Assembly: GCA_031257995.1 (NCBI GenBank)
Contig: JAIRNN010000122.1
Span: forward strand, 1-11,268
Source of the DNA: Spirochaetaceae bacterium
GTDB taxonomy: Bacteria > Spirochaetota > Spirochaetia > Treponematales > Breznakiellaceae
DNA length: 11,268 nt
Direction: 5' to 3'
Shown: piece after piece, positions 1 to 5,984 of the stretch
How positions within the stretch are numbered: position 1 is the first letter of the stretch
Layout: each line of letters starts with the position of its first letter
The notes under the pieces: generated by a model
What the model saw: the letters and a program-made list of their open reading frames with translations, nothing else
The model's database searches: none
Told to the model about the DNA's origin: nothing
Translations under genes and position numbers: made by a program

Positions 1-102
1 CAGCGCTTTCGCCTCCGGCAGCCGGAACAAGGGCTCCTCGATATTAACCGCCGTCCGCACCTCGTACCATACATGCTCGGCCAATTCACGTTTAGATCGC
101 AT
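1..102 (-). CDS. Y1/RAYT-like transposase, N-terminal fragment cut by window edge
   Basis: The first 34 codons run from ATG at 102-100 and leave the window at base 1 without a stop. A GGAGG ribosome binding site lies about 8 nt upstream. The N-terminus contains WYEVRTAVNIEEPLFRL, which resembles the first strand and loop of Y1 (IS200/RAYT) transposases, where a YHV-x-RG-x-N-x-x-x-IF pattern is usual. It is a paralogue of the gene at 11084-11268: 17 of the first 34 residues are identical, and the untranslated leaders also match. Family knowledge: RAYTs are single-copy or low-copy tyrosine nucleases linked to REP palindromes. The HUH motif and catalytic tyrosine lie outside the window for this copy, so activity cannot be judged. 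The assignment rests on a short N-terminus. Confidence 0.65.
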   Translation of the reverse strand, partial: MRSKRELAEHVWYEVRTAVNIEEPLFRLPEAKAL

Positions 103-190
103 ATAGTATGCCTCCGTACACTATATATGCGGTTGCCAGCCGTTCTGCTTTAATCCGGCACGAAAAAAGAGCGAAAAAGGCGAAAAAATC
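103..190 (-). promoter_or_regulatory. Conserved leader of the left transposase gene
   Basis: Read on the minus strand, this leader contains T-runs broken by TCG (CGCTCTTTTTTCG), then TTAAAGCA, then ATATATAGTGTACGGAGG and the start codon. The leader of the right-hand transposase (10996-11083) has the same order: CGCGCTTTTTTCG, CTAAAGCA, ATATATAGTATGGAGGAG. Shared non-coding sequence upstream of two diverged paralogues suggests that it moved with the gene or is under selection. It ends about 13 bp from the terminal repeat of the MITE-like element at 203. No clear -35/-10 pair was found. Confidence 0.5.
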
Positions 191-202
191 GTGGTTTTTT
201 CA

Positions 203-649
203 ATTGAGCCTGTTCTAAAACTCGTTTGTATTTGGGGCAGTTCTGTCAGTTGACAAAGAGGTAAGGAATTAACCGCGAAGGCGGTTAGTAAACCGCTGAG
301 GCGAATAAGGATAGAGGCGCGCAGATTTGACAGCCGGTTGGCTTTACAAGCAGTCTTGAAGGCGGCTTTCTGTGAAAACTGACGAAACAGGCGGATTGGC
401 GGTAAAAGGCGCGGCTGCCGGTAAAGATCTTCAGCGCCTTCAGTACCGCTGTGCCGAAGCTGGTATCCAAGCGCCGCCTTTATTGGCGCCGCGCCATGCT
501 GCATAACCGCGCTAACGCCCCCAGCACAACCTACGGTTGCGCCTGTTTCGAGCGCGGCAAATGGATGTCTTTGCGGTTAAATTTTCTTGAAGGTTCGCTG
601 TAAATATGGTTGTTCTCAGATTCGCTTGAGGTTTTGGAACAGGCTCAAT
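203..649 (+). mobile_element. MITE-like element, copy A (447 bp, imperfect TIRs)
   Basis: The ends are imperfect inverted repeats of about 20 bp: ATTGAGCCTGTTC at 203-215 is matched by GAACAGGCTCAAT at 637-649, and pairing continues inward through an AAAAC/GTTTT block. The interior aligns with the reverse complement of 3068-3478. The best-conserved parts are a 5' block (GTTGACAAAGAGGTAAGG, then AATTAACCGCGAAGGCG) and a 3' block of about 165 bp (about 450-605). The middle has diverged, and copy A carries an extra ~20-bp duplication near 275-300. No transposase is encoded, so this looks like a non-autonomous element. A direct target-site duplication is not obvious; at most AT flanks both ends. 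Short open frames inside it are not convincing genes. Confidence 0.75.
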
Positions 650-685
650 GGATTATGGAAAATCACGGTAATTATCCATTTCCCA

Positions 686-759
686 TTCCCCCAAAGGGGG
701 AACACCCCCGGTATTTATCACGGCTGTGATGAATGCCAGGGCATTGCGGGGTGTCCCCC
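686..759. other. Nested foldback structure upstream of the radical SAM gene
   Basis: TTCCCCC-AAA-GGGGGAA (686-702) forms a 7-bp hairpin. Its right arm can instead pair further downstream: GGGGGAACACCCC (696-708) with GGGGTGTCCCCC (748-759), about 12 bp with one bulged A. That outer stem encloses two small hairpins, ATCAC-GGCT-GTGAT (717-730) and AATGC-CAGG-GCATT (732-745), giving a cloverleaf-like fold. The two folds exclude each other. The stretch lies between MITE-like copy A and the start at 826. It could be a REP-like repeat or a structured leader. A perfect TTGACA sits at 785-790 but has no good -10 at 17-18 bp. Confidence 0.5.
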
Positions 760-825
760 ACATTATGTATTACGCGCCTCTTTCTTGACAGGAACCCCGT
801 GCCGTGGCAGGATCGCGAGGCTGGA

Positions 826-1639
826 ATGATTACAATTACTGAAATTGAAACAAAAAGTATACTGACAAAAACCGCGCTGCCCAGCGGAGATTTTGTCGCA
901 AATCCTTATGTTGGCTGTCCGCACAAGTGTATGTACTGTTACGCGGATTTTATGAGACGGTTTACCAATCACGGGGAAAAGCGGGGCGATTTTCTGGACG
1001 TGAAAAGATGCGATAAAAAGATAAATGTCGATATGCGAGACAAGACGATAATCCTGAGTTCCGTTACCGATGCCTACAACCCGTTTGAACAGAAGTTCAA
1101 GGTCACGCGGGAATTGTTGAAACAGTTTGTTCATTCTCAGGTGAAGATTGACATACTGACAAAATCCGCCCTCGTTCTCCGGGATCGGGACCTGTTTAGG
1201 CAAATACCCGGCATCAGGATTGGCATATCGCTGAATACGCTGGACGACACTATCCGAAAGACGCTCGAACCCTATGCGTCAAGCGTGAATAAGAGGATAC
1301 ACGGTAAAGACGCTGCATGACGGGGGGTTTGACACCTATATATTCGTGTCGCCCCTCTTTCCCGGCATCACGGATTTTAAAGAGATCGTGGACACGTGCA
1401 AAGACTATACCGGGGCGTTTTATTTTGAAAATTTGAATCTGCGCGGGGGATACCGCCAGAATGTATTGAACTATATCCGTGATAATCACCGGCATCTGGC
1501 GCGGTTATACGAAGCAATATACCAGTGGGGCGATGGAACCTATTGGGAAATATTGGAAAAAGACATAGACACCTATTGCCAAAAAGAAAACGTAACACAT
1601 GGCTCCTATTTTTACCACGAAAAGATCAAGAAAAAGTAA
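826..1639 (+). pseudogene. SPL-family radical SAM protein, frameshifted
   Basis: The N-terminal part starts at ATG 826 (GAGG 5 nt upstream) and carries the radical SAM cluster motif CPHKCMYC (Cys31, Cys35, Cys38; CX3CX2C), then a typical SSVTDAYNPFE segment. It ends early at the TGA at 1318-1320. Continuation of the same protein is found in another frame from about 1301 (TVKTLHDGGFDTYIF, then SPLFPGITDF) to the stop at 1637-1639. One +1 or -2 change near 1300 reconciles the frames and gives about 270 residues, the usual family length. The protein resembles COG1533/SplB-like enzymes, especially those annotated as radical SAM mobile pair protein B; no partner gene is seen here. Codons are richer in AAA, ATA and AGA than in neighbouring genes, consistent with transfer. 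It is either a real pseudogene or a sequencing error. Confidence 0.85.
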
Positions 1640-1748
1640 TGGGGAAGTCTCCCCCTCGCTCCAGACCTTCGGTCTTACGCTACCCCCTCTGCGCCCCCGG
1701 CCTTCATCACGGCTTTAATCACAGGAGACCGCAGATTACACAGATTAC
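1640..1748. repeat. Intergenic repeat fragments, CACAGATTACACAGATTAC type
   Basis: The stretch starts with GGGGAAGTCTCCCC, close to GGGGAAGCCTCCC at 9036-9048. A small hairpin follows (AGACC-TTC-GGTCT near 1664). From 1704 comes ATCACGG, TTTAATCACAGG, then CGCAGATTACACAGATTAC. That last string is a half-copy of the foldback repeats seen in full at 6641-6806 and 10571-10735. No gene or promoter was recognised. Confidence 0.55.
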
Positions 1749-1839
1749 TTAACTTGCTGACAGTGCTTTTCTTCCCCCGTAGGGGGAACCGCCGCCCTCT
1801 CCCTGTACGCCGCGCCCAAGAAAAGCCCCTGCGGGGCTT
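1749..1839 (+). repeat. Palindromic repeat P1 (15-mer plus two hairpins)
   Basis: The parts in order are TTAACTTGCTGACAG (1749-1763), TTCCCCC-GTA-GGGGGAA (1772-1788), a CCGCC- and CGCCGCG-containing spacer, and AAGCCCC-TGC-GGGGCTT (1823-1839). The reverse complement of 8938-9064 has the same parts in the same order: TTAACTTGCTGGCAG, TCCCCC-GTA-GGGGGA, CCGCC and CGGCGCG, AAGCCCC-TCC-GGGGCTT. This identifies a repeat family rather than chance hairpins. The last hairpin overlaps the stop codon of the SrlD-like gene. Confidence 0.65.
1821..1839 (-). terminator. Rho-independent terminator of the SrlD-like gene
   Basis: On the minus strand the sequence reads AAGCCCC-GCA-GGGGCTT followed directly by TTCTT, giving a 7-bp GC-rich stem and a short T-rich tail (TTTTCTT overall). 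The stem begins inside the TAA stop (1840-1838). The same hairpin is the end of repeat P1, so the terminator appears to have been supplied by a repeat. Confidence 0.7.
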
Positions 1840-3004
1840 AGCTTAGCATGACTTGGCCGCCGGTAACGGGGAGGGCTTGGCCTGTTTCGTAGACTTGGTC
1901 GACGAGGTAATAGATGGATCGGAGCACGTCGGGGCCTTCGCAGCCTCGGCCCATCGGCACTTTGGCCTCGTAGAACGCTTTCACGTCTTCCACCGTTTTC
2001 GCGCCGGGGACTTTGCCGGTTCTGAGGTACTGAGCAAAGAGCCCTTTTTCCGGGTCCGACCAGAGCGGGCCGTCAAAGAAGTTGCCGGGGCAGACTGCGT
2101 TGACCTTGATGTGGTAATCAACAAGCTCTTTGGCGAAGCTCTGCACGAGGCCGATGCCGCCAAACTTGCTGCCCGCGTATGCGCCGTTCTTGTTCGAGCC
2201 TTCGAGCCCGGATTTCGAGTTTATCTGGATGATGTCTGTCGGCCACGGGGACGAGGACGCGCCGAGAAACTGCCGCCTCATCAAGAGGCCCGCGTGTTTG
2301 GTGACGATGGCGAAGCCCGTGTAGTTAATGCCGGTTACGAACTTGAAGGTGTCGATGTCCTGTTCGAGGATCGGCTGGGCGCGGAGAACCCCGGCATTGC
2401 TCACGCAGAGGTCAAGGCCGCCCGTGGTGAGCGCGACCTTTTCAAACATCGCCGCGACAGACGCTTCGTCCCCGACGTTGACCTCGACCGCGAAGGCAAC
2501 GGGGCTCCTCCGACGCTGGTCGTTGAGCTTTTCGGCCAAGTCTTGTGCGCCGGCGAGGTTGAGGTCGGCAATAAAGACAATCGCGCCCCCTTCGCAGAGC
2601 CCGCGTACGATCTCCTCGCCGAAACCCTGCGCCCCGCCCGTTACCAGGCAAACGCGGTTCCTCATCGTCCATGATCGGACATTCGGGATAATTTCTAGGC
2701 CAATGCTGGGCGGAAAGTACACGCTGCCGCCCCTTTCAAGCCAATCGAGAGCAGAAAATTCCTCGCCGATCATAAACGGGATCGTCCGTCCGCCCACATT
2801 CAGCGTTACCCTGCACGGTATTTTTTCGGTCTCGGCAACCGCTTTGGTAATGATAGCGGCGGCGGCCTTCTCGTCTTCATCCCCGGACAGCGTGACGACC
2901 GTACCATCGAGTGCTTCCGGAGCCTGTGCGACAACGCAGGGCCTCCCCAGCCGCGCGATAACCGCCCCCCGCACGAACGGCGCGTAAAAAGCAACTTTAT
3001 CCAT
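1838..3004 (-). CDS. srlD: SrlD-like sorbitol-6-phosphate 2-dehydrogenase (SDR) with N-terminal extension
   Basis: The protein has 388 residues. ATG 3004 has AGGAGG 6 nt upstream. Residues 114-388 form a classical SDR: TGGAQGFG (122-129) for NAD binding, Asp147, NAG (203-205), INSKSG (261-266) and catalytic Tyr276/Lys280 in YAGSK. It ends in VTGGQVM (380-386). The blocks IIQINSKSG, KFGG-GL-QS, RGC-DVL and VTGGQVM match E. coli SrlD, which oxidises sorbitol 6-phosphate to fructose 6-phosphate. Substrate specificity is inferred. E. coli SrlD is about 259 residues; here about 110 extra residues with no motif I recognise precede the SDR fold. An internal Met114 could start a short form, but the frame and the strong RBS favour the long one. 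No PTS or transporter genes adjoin it. Upstream hisHF is on the same strand but separated by MITE-like copy B. Confidence 0.82.
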   Translation of the reverse strand: MDKVAFYAPFVRGAVIARLGRPCVVAQAPEALDGTVVTLSGDEDEKAAAAIITKAVAETEKIPCRVTLNVGGRTIPFMIGEEFSALDWLERGGSVYFPPSIGLEIIPNVRSWTMRNRVCLVTGGAQGFGEEIVRGLCEGGAIVFIADLNLAGAQDLAEKLNDQRRRSPVAFAVEVNVGDEASVAAMFEKVALTTGGLDLCVSNAGVLRAQPILEQDIDTFKFVTGINYTGFAIVTKHAGLLMRRQFLGASSSPWPTDIIQINSKSGLEGSNKNGAYAGSKFGGIGLVQSFAKELVDYHIKVNAVCPGNFFDGPLWSDPEKGLFAQYLRTGKVPGAKTVEDVKAFYEAKVPMGRGCEGPDVLRSIYYLVDQVYETGQALPVTGGQVMLS

Positions 3005-3067
3005 ACAATCCTCCTATCTTTTGATCTTATTTATTCATACATCAGGCGCATCTCGTTCCATATTTTT

Positions 3068-3478
3068 GAGGCTGTTTCAAAACCCGCAACGGATATTAGA
3101 ACAACCGCATTTACAGCAAATCTTCATAAAAATTTAACCGCAAAGGCATCCATTTGCCACGCCCGAAACAGGCACAACCGCAGGTTGTGCTAGGGGCGTT
3201 AGTGCGGTTATGCAACATGGTGCGGTGCCAATAAAGGCGGCACTTGGATACCAGCTTCGGCACCGCGGCGCTGAAGGTTTCCCCCGACAAACTTCGCACA
3301 CTACCCTCAATTCTTCTATTTTGCAAGCCTTCTGTGAAGGCCGTGTTCAATAGCGCCTGTAAAGCCGAGGGGCTATCAAACCGGCAAAAGCCATCCTTAT
3401 TCGCCTTCGCGGTTAATTCCTTACCTCTTTGTCAACTGGCAGAAATACCCTCATACAAATGAGTTTTGAAACAGACTC
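3068..3478 (-). mobile_element. MITE-like element, copy B (411 bp, 18-bp TIRs)
   Basis: The plus strand begins GAGGCTGTTTCAAAACCC (3068-3085) and ends GAGTTTTGAAACAGACTC (3461-3478), imperfect inverted repeats of 18 bp. The reverse complement aligns with copy A at 203-649. The most conserved portion, about 3112-3280, holds a perfect hairpin GCACAACC-GCA-GGTTGTGC (3172-3190). The element fills the gap between hisF and the SrlD-like gene, ending about 50 bp past the hisF stop and lying about 64 bp upstream of the next start. No transposase is present. Flanks show no convincing target-site duplication. The 79-codon open frame on the minus strand (3350-3111) is judged not to be a gene. Confidence 0.75.
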
Positions 3479-3529
3479 CTTTGTAAAAACAAGCGGCCAT
3501 TTGTTCAAAGTCGTCCTGAATAGCCACCG

Positions 3530-4306
3530 CTACCATCTGACCGGTATTCCTTTGCTTTCCGCATATCGTTTGATCACGGGGATCGTCGTCTCCCCGAAGT
3601 GCAGCATAGACGCGACCAAGGCCGCATCCGCCTCACACACGCCGCCCTTCTTGCGGGGAATGAGCACGGCGACGATCTGATCGAGGCTGCCCGCGCCGCC
3701 TGAGGCGATCACCGGCACGGGAACTGCGTCAAGCATGGCCCGCGTGAGTTCCCCGTCGTAGCCTGAGCCGGTGCCGTCCGCGTCAATCGAGTTGAGGAGT
3801 ACCTCGCCCGCCCCGCGCTTCACCGCCTCCACGGCCCAAGCCACCGCGTCAACGCCCGTATCGTCCCGGCCGCCACGGGAAAAAGCATGCCACACCCCGT
3901 CTTCCACCCGCGCCGCGTCAACCGACAGCACAACACACTGACTCCCGTAGGCCGCTGCCATCTCCTCCAAAAGCGCGGGCCGCCGCAACGCCGCCGTACA
4001 GACCGACACCTTGTCCGCCCCGGCGTTCATCGCCGCCCGCATATCGTCCAGCGTGCGGATGCCGCCGCCCACGCAGAGCGGAATAAACACCTCCCACGCC
4101 ACCTGCGAAACGATCTCCAGCAGGGTCTCCCGGCTCTTGTAGGACGCGCCGATGTCGAGGAAGGTAAGCTCGTCCGCCCCTTCGTCGTTGTACCGTTTGG
4201 CAAGCGCCACCGGATCGCCCGCGTCAACGAGCCCCTTGAACTTGACTCCCTTCACCACCCGTCCGTCATCCACATCAAGGCAGGGAATTATCCGTTTGGC
4301 AATCAT
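3530..4306 (-). CDS. hisF: Imidazole glycerol phosphate synthase, cyclase subunit HisF
   Basis: The protein has 258 residues. With HisH-derived ammonia it converts PRFAR into imidazole glycerol phosphate and AICAR in histidine synthesis. The start is ATG 4306-4304, where the family's N-terminus AKRIIPCLDVDDG begins and which overlaps the hisH stop as ATGA. A longer open frame upstream is only hisH read out of frame. The general acid/base pair Asp11 (PCLDV) and Asp130 (LSVDAAR) is present, as are the phosphate-binding motifs CVGGGIRTL (78-86) and ASGGAGS (201-207). Residues about 217-224 (PRKKGGVC) look like a small insertion before the conserved ADAAL...SMLHFGE block. The sequence is canonical HisF rather than the WbuZ-like amidotransferase partner. 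The 4-bp overlap suggests translational coupling to hisH. Confidence 0.97.
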   Translation of the reverse strand: MIAKRIIPCLDVDDGRVVKGVKFKGLVDAGDPVALAKRYNDEGADELTFLDIGASYKSRETLLEIVSQVAWEVFIPLCVGGGIRTLDDMRAAMNAGADKVSVCTAALRRPALLEEMAAAYGSQCVVLSVDAARVEDGVWHAFSRGGRDDTGVDAVAWAVEAVKRGAGEVLLNSIDADGTGSGYDGELTRAMLDAVPVPVIASGGAGSLDQIVAVLIPRKKGGVCEADAALVASMLHFGETTIPVIKRYAESKGIPVRW

Positions 4307-4920
4307 CGTGGGCTCTCCCCGATCCAGTTTTGCAGAAGCCGTAAGCCCGTTGCCCCCGATTTCTCCGGGTGAAATTGTACGGCGAAGAGGCTGTCCCTTT
4401 CCAATGCCGAACAATAAGGGAGATAATAATCGGTAGTCGCGGCAACCGCCCCCTCGTCAAGCGGCGCACAGTAATATGAATGGATATAATAGAAGAAACT
4501 TGAGTCGGGAAGCCCGTCAAAGAGGCGGGTCCCCTTCCGCGCCGCCGTTTCGTTCCAGCCGATCTGCGGTACCTTGCGGCCGGGGAACTTCTTCACGCCG
4601 CCCTTCACCACCGACAGTCCCGCGACCCCGGGGGCCTCCTCTGACCATTCAAACAAGACCTGCATCCCGATACAGATCCCCAGAAAGGACCGCCCCGCGC
4701 CGATCCACGCCTTCAGTCCCGGCGCATACCCCGCCGTTTCCAGCGCGTTCATCGCTGACGCGAAATGCCCGTCTCCGGGAAAAATAATCCGGTCAAACGG
4801 CGAGGCGGCAGGGTCAAGCTCCTCATGTCCCCCCACAAAACATGCCTCCACGCCCAGCCGCGAAAGCGCGTTCATCACCGAGCCAAGATTCCCCGCGCCG
4901 TAATTCAACACCCCGATCAT
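4303..4920 (-). CDS. hisH: Imidazole glycerol phosphate synthase, glutaminase subunit HisH
   Basis: The 205-residue class I glutamine amidotransferase releases ammonia from glutamine and channels it to HisF. The nucleophile is Cys83 in GICIGMQ; His184 and Glu186 are in VQFHPEKSG; HSYY (147-150) is also family-typical. The oxyanion-strand motif, normally PGVG, reads PGDG at 48-51 (FPGDGHF), which is uncommon. The N-terminus MIGVLNYGAGNLGSV is standard and supports ATG 4920. No clear Shine-Dalgarno precedes it; a promoter-like pair instead lies so close that the message could be leaderless. hisH is the first gene of a two-gene unit with hisF; no other his gene is in the window. Confidence 0.96.
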   Translation of the reverse strand: MIGVLNYGAGNLGSVMNALSRLGVEACFVGGHEELDPAASPFDRIIFPGDGHFASAMNALETAGYAPGLKAWIGAGRSFLGICIGMQVLFEWSEEAPGVAGLSVVKGGVKKFPGRKVPQIGWNETAARKGTRLFDGLPDSSFFYYIHSYYCAPLDEGAVAATTDYYLPYCSALERDSLFAVQFHPEKSGATGLRLLQNWIGESPR

Positions 4921-4926
4921 ACCGTC

Positions 4927-4955
4927 ATATTACCACTATCAGCGAACAGTGACCA
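4927..4955 (-). promoter_or_regulatory. Candidate hisH promoter, possibly leaderless
   Basis: On the minus strand TGGTCA (4955-4950) and TAATAT (4932-4927) are 17 bp apart, each matching 4 of 6 consensus positions. A start 6-8 nt downstream would fall at or beside the hisH ATG (4920), leaving no room for an RBS, and none is seen. The match quality is modest. Confidence 0.35.
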
Positions 4956-5224
4956 GTGAGATGCCGAAGATGGTTGCCGATTACAAGATGAGCGGAAAGG
5001 GTGTTCTTGTAACTTGCAATGTGTATCTGATGAAGAAGTGGGGGTAGCGGAAGAATTGCGGAGGGCGTGCTTGCGGAGCAAGCATTGACGACCGGAGTAA
5101 GTCTGGAGCCAAGGGGAGCCGCGTCGATGACCGCCGCGCAATGACGGATTTCCACCGCTTCGCAGGTAGCGGTGCTTCCCCTTTTGCTTCTTCGGCAACG
5201 AAAAACCTGGCCCGACGGCAGAGG
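4956..5224. other. Intergenic stretch without a recognised gene
   Basis: This lies between the hisH promoter region and the response-regulator terminator. I see two simple hairpins, TGCTTG-CGGAG-CAAGCA (near 5070) and CACCGCT...AGCGGTG (near 5153-5174). A 28-codon open frame from 4961 has no usable RBS. No tRNA, repeat-family member or protein motif was recognised; it may be decayed sequence. Confidence 0.4.
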
Positions 5225-5244
5225 AAAAAGAGAGGCCGCCTCTC
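5225..5244 (-). terminator. Rho-independent terminator of the response-regulator gene
   Basis: On the minus strand GAGAGG-CGG-CCTCTC is followed directly by TTTTT, a 6-bp stem, about 54 nt after the stop of the response regulator. Confidence 0.75.
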
Positions 5245-5297
5245 CGTTATCCTTTTCAGGACAACCTGAGACGAGACAGACTCCAAAAGCAACCGGA

Positions 5298-5726
5298 CTA
5301 TCTGTTTATGATTGATATAACGCGCTCAAGAACCTTTGCCCGGTCAAGCGGTTTGATGATGAAGCTCTTCGCGCCCATGAGGAGGCACTTTTTGACGACA
5401 TCTTCTTTGCCGAGAGCGCTTACCATGATGACTTTGGCCTCTTTGTCGATAGCCAAAATCTTTTCGAGCGCGGTTACGCCGTCCATGACCGGCATCGTGA
5501 TGTCCATTGTTACGAGATCCGGCTTGAGCGATTGGAACTCGGCGACACCTTGGGCCCCGTCGGTGGCAGTACCGGCCACCTCAAATCCTTCTGATTGAAG
5601 TATCTGTCCAAGTTGCTTGGCGATAAACACGGAGTCATCCACAATGAGCACTCTATGTTTTGTCCCATCGGATCTTTGTCCGGCGGGAGGCTTGCTGTCA
5701 CTAGGTAAATCGGGTTTGACTGTCAT
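5298..5726 (-). CDS. Single-domain response regulator (CheY-like receiver)
   Basis: The 142-residue protein is a lone receiver domain (about 24-142) after a hydrophilic, Pro/Ser/Lys-rich 23-residue N-terminus. All key residues are present: acidic pair Asp30-Asp31 (LIVDDS), phosphoacceptor Asp75 (VTMDITMPVMDG), the switch position Ser103 (MVSALG) and Lys125 (IIKPLD). There is no output domain, so it should act through protein contacts, as CheY or a phosphorelay intermediate does; the partner kinase is not here. ATG 5726 has AGGAG about 7 nt upstream. The gene is divergent from flbB, and a motility or chemotaxis role is plausible but inferred. It has a strong promoter of its own and a terminator, so it is probably monocistronic. 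Confidence 0.95.
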   Translation of the reverse strand: MTVKPDLPSDSKPPAGQRSDGTKHRVLIVDDSVFIAKQLGQILQSEGFEVAGTATDGAQGVAEFQSLKPDLVTMDITMPVMDGVTALEKILAIDKEAKVIMVSALGKEDVVKKCLLMGAKSFIIKPLDRAKVLERVISIINR

Positions 5727-5754
5727 CTTGTTCTCCTCATATCGTTAAGTCTGT

Positions 5755-5783
5755 AATATATACCCTCGCAAGATTTATATCAA
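5755..5783 (-). promoter_or_regulatory. Sigma-70-type promoter of the response-regulator gene
   Basis: On the minus strand TTGATA (5783-5778) is followed after 17 bp by TATATT (5760-5755), 5 of 6 matches at each box. The distance to the start codon at 5726 leaves a short leader of about 20 nt carrying the RBS. Confidence 0.7.
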
Positions 5784-5821
5784 GTATTTTACACCAACCG
5801 CACGATTGTTACAAGAGGATG

Positions 5822-5853
5822 TTCGCAAACCTGCGAATTCGCAAATCTGCGAT
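5822..5853. promoter_or_regulatory. Tandem 16-bp dyads, putative operator
   Basis: TTCGCAAACCTGCGAA (5822-5837) is followed without a gap by TTCGCAAATCTGCGAT (5838-5853). Each is a dyad, TTCGCA-N4-TGCGAA in the first and TCGCA-N4-TGCGA in the second. They lie between the two divergent promoters, upstream of both. The symmetry and tandem spacing suit a dimeric repressor or activator; a short tandem repeat without function is the alternative. Confidence 0.5.
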
Positions 5854-5932
5854 CCGACCGCGAATATTCCCGCCACTGTTGATTTTTCATCGCCGCCCAC
5901 TGCCGCAACACTTCGCCGGATAACACGAAAAC

Positions 5933-5961
5933 TTGATATTATATTCACGATGTATTATACT
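5933..5961 (+). promoter_or_regulatory. Sigma-70-type promoter of flbB
   Basis: TTGATA (5933-5938), a 17-bp spacer, then TATACT (5956-5961), 5 of 6 matches at each box. The layout mirrors the divergent promoter, with the same -35 sequence. No FliA-type (sigma-28) sequence was noticed. Confidence 0.7.
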
Positions 5962-5984
5962 ATCATAACATTAAAGGTTTTGCA

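Noticed and set aside
1853..2674. 273-codon plus-strand open frame opposite the SrlD-like gene
   Set aside because: It is fully antisense to a gene with clear SDR motifs, its translation has no family features, and it follows from GC-rich codon structure.
3111..3350. 79-codon minus-strand frame inside MITE-like copy B, and the matching frame in copy A
   Set aside because: Between copies, amino-acid-changing differences outnumber silent ones and the upstream part is not open in copy A, so coding selection is not supported.
3244..3462. Plus-strand 72-codon frame MDTSFGTAALK..., whose first residues also occur in copy A (minus, 285-470)
   Set aside because: The shared start is a by-product of the conserved DNA block; the frames diverge and end differently after it.
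3530..4920. WbuY/WbuZ-type sugar amidation pair instead of HisH/HisF
   Set aside because: The cyclase has the canonical HisF N-terminus with Asp11 and Asp130, and no WbpG-like amidotransferase is nearby.
4961..5047. 28-codon plus-strand frame between hisH and the response regulator
   Set aside because: No ribosome binding site, no family resemblance, too short to support.
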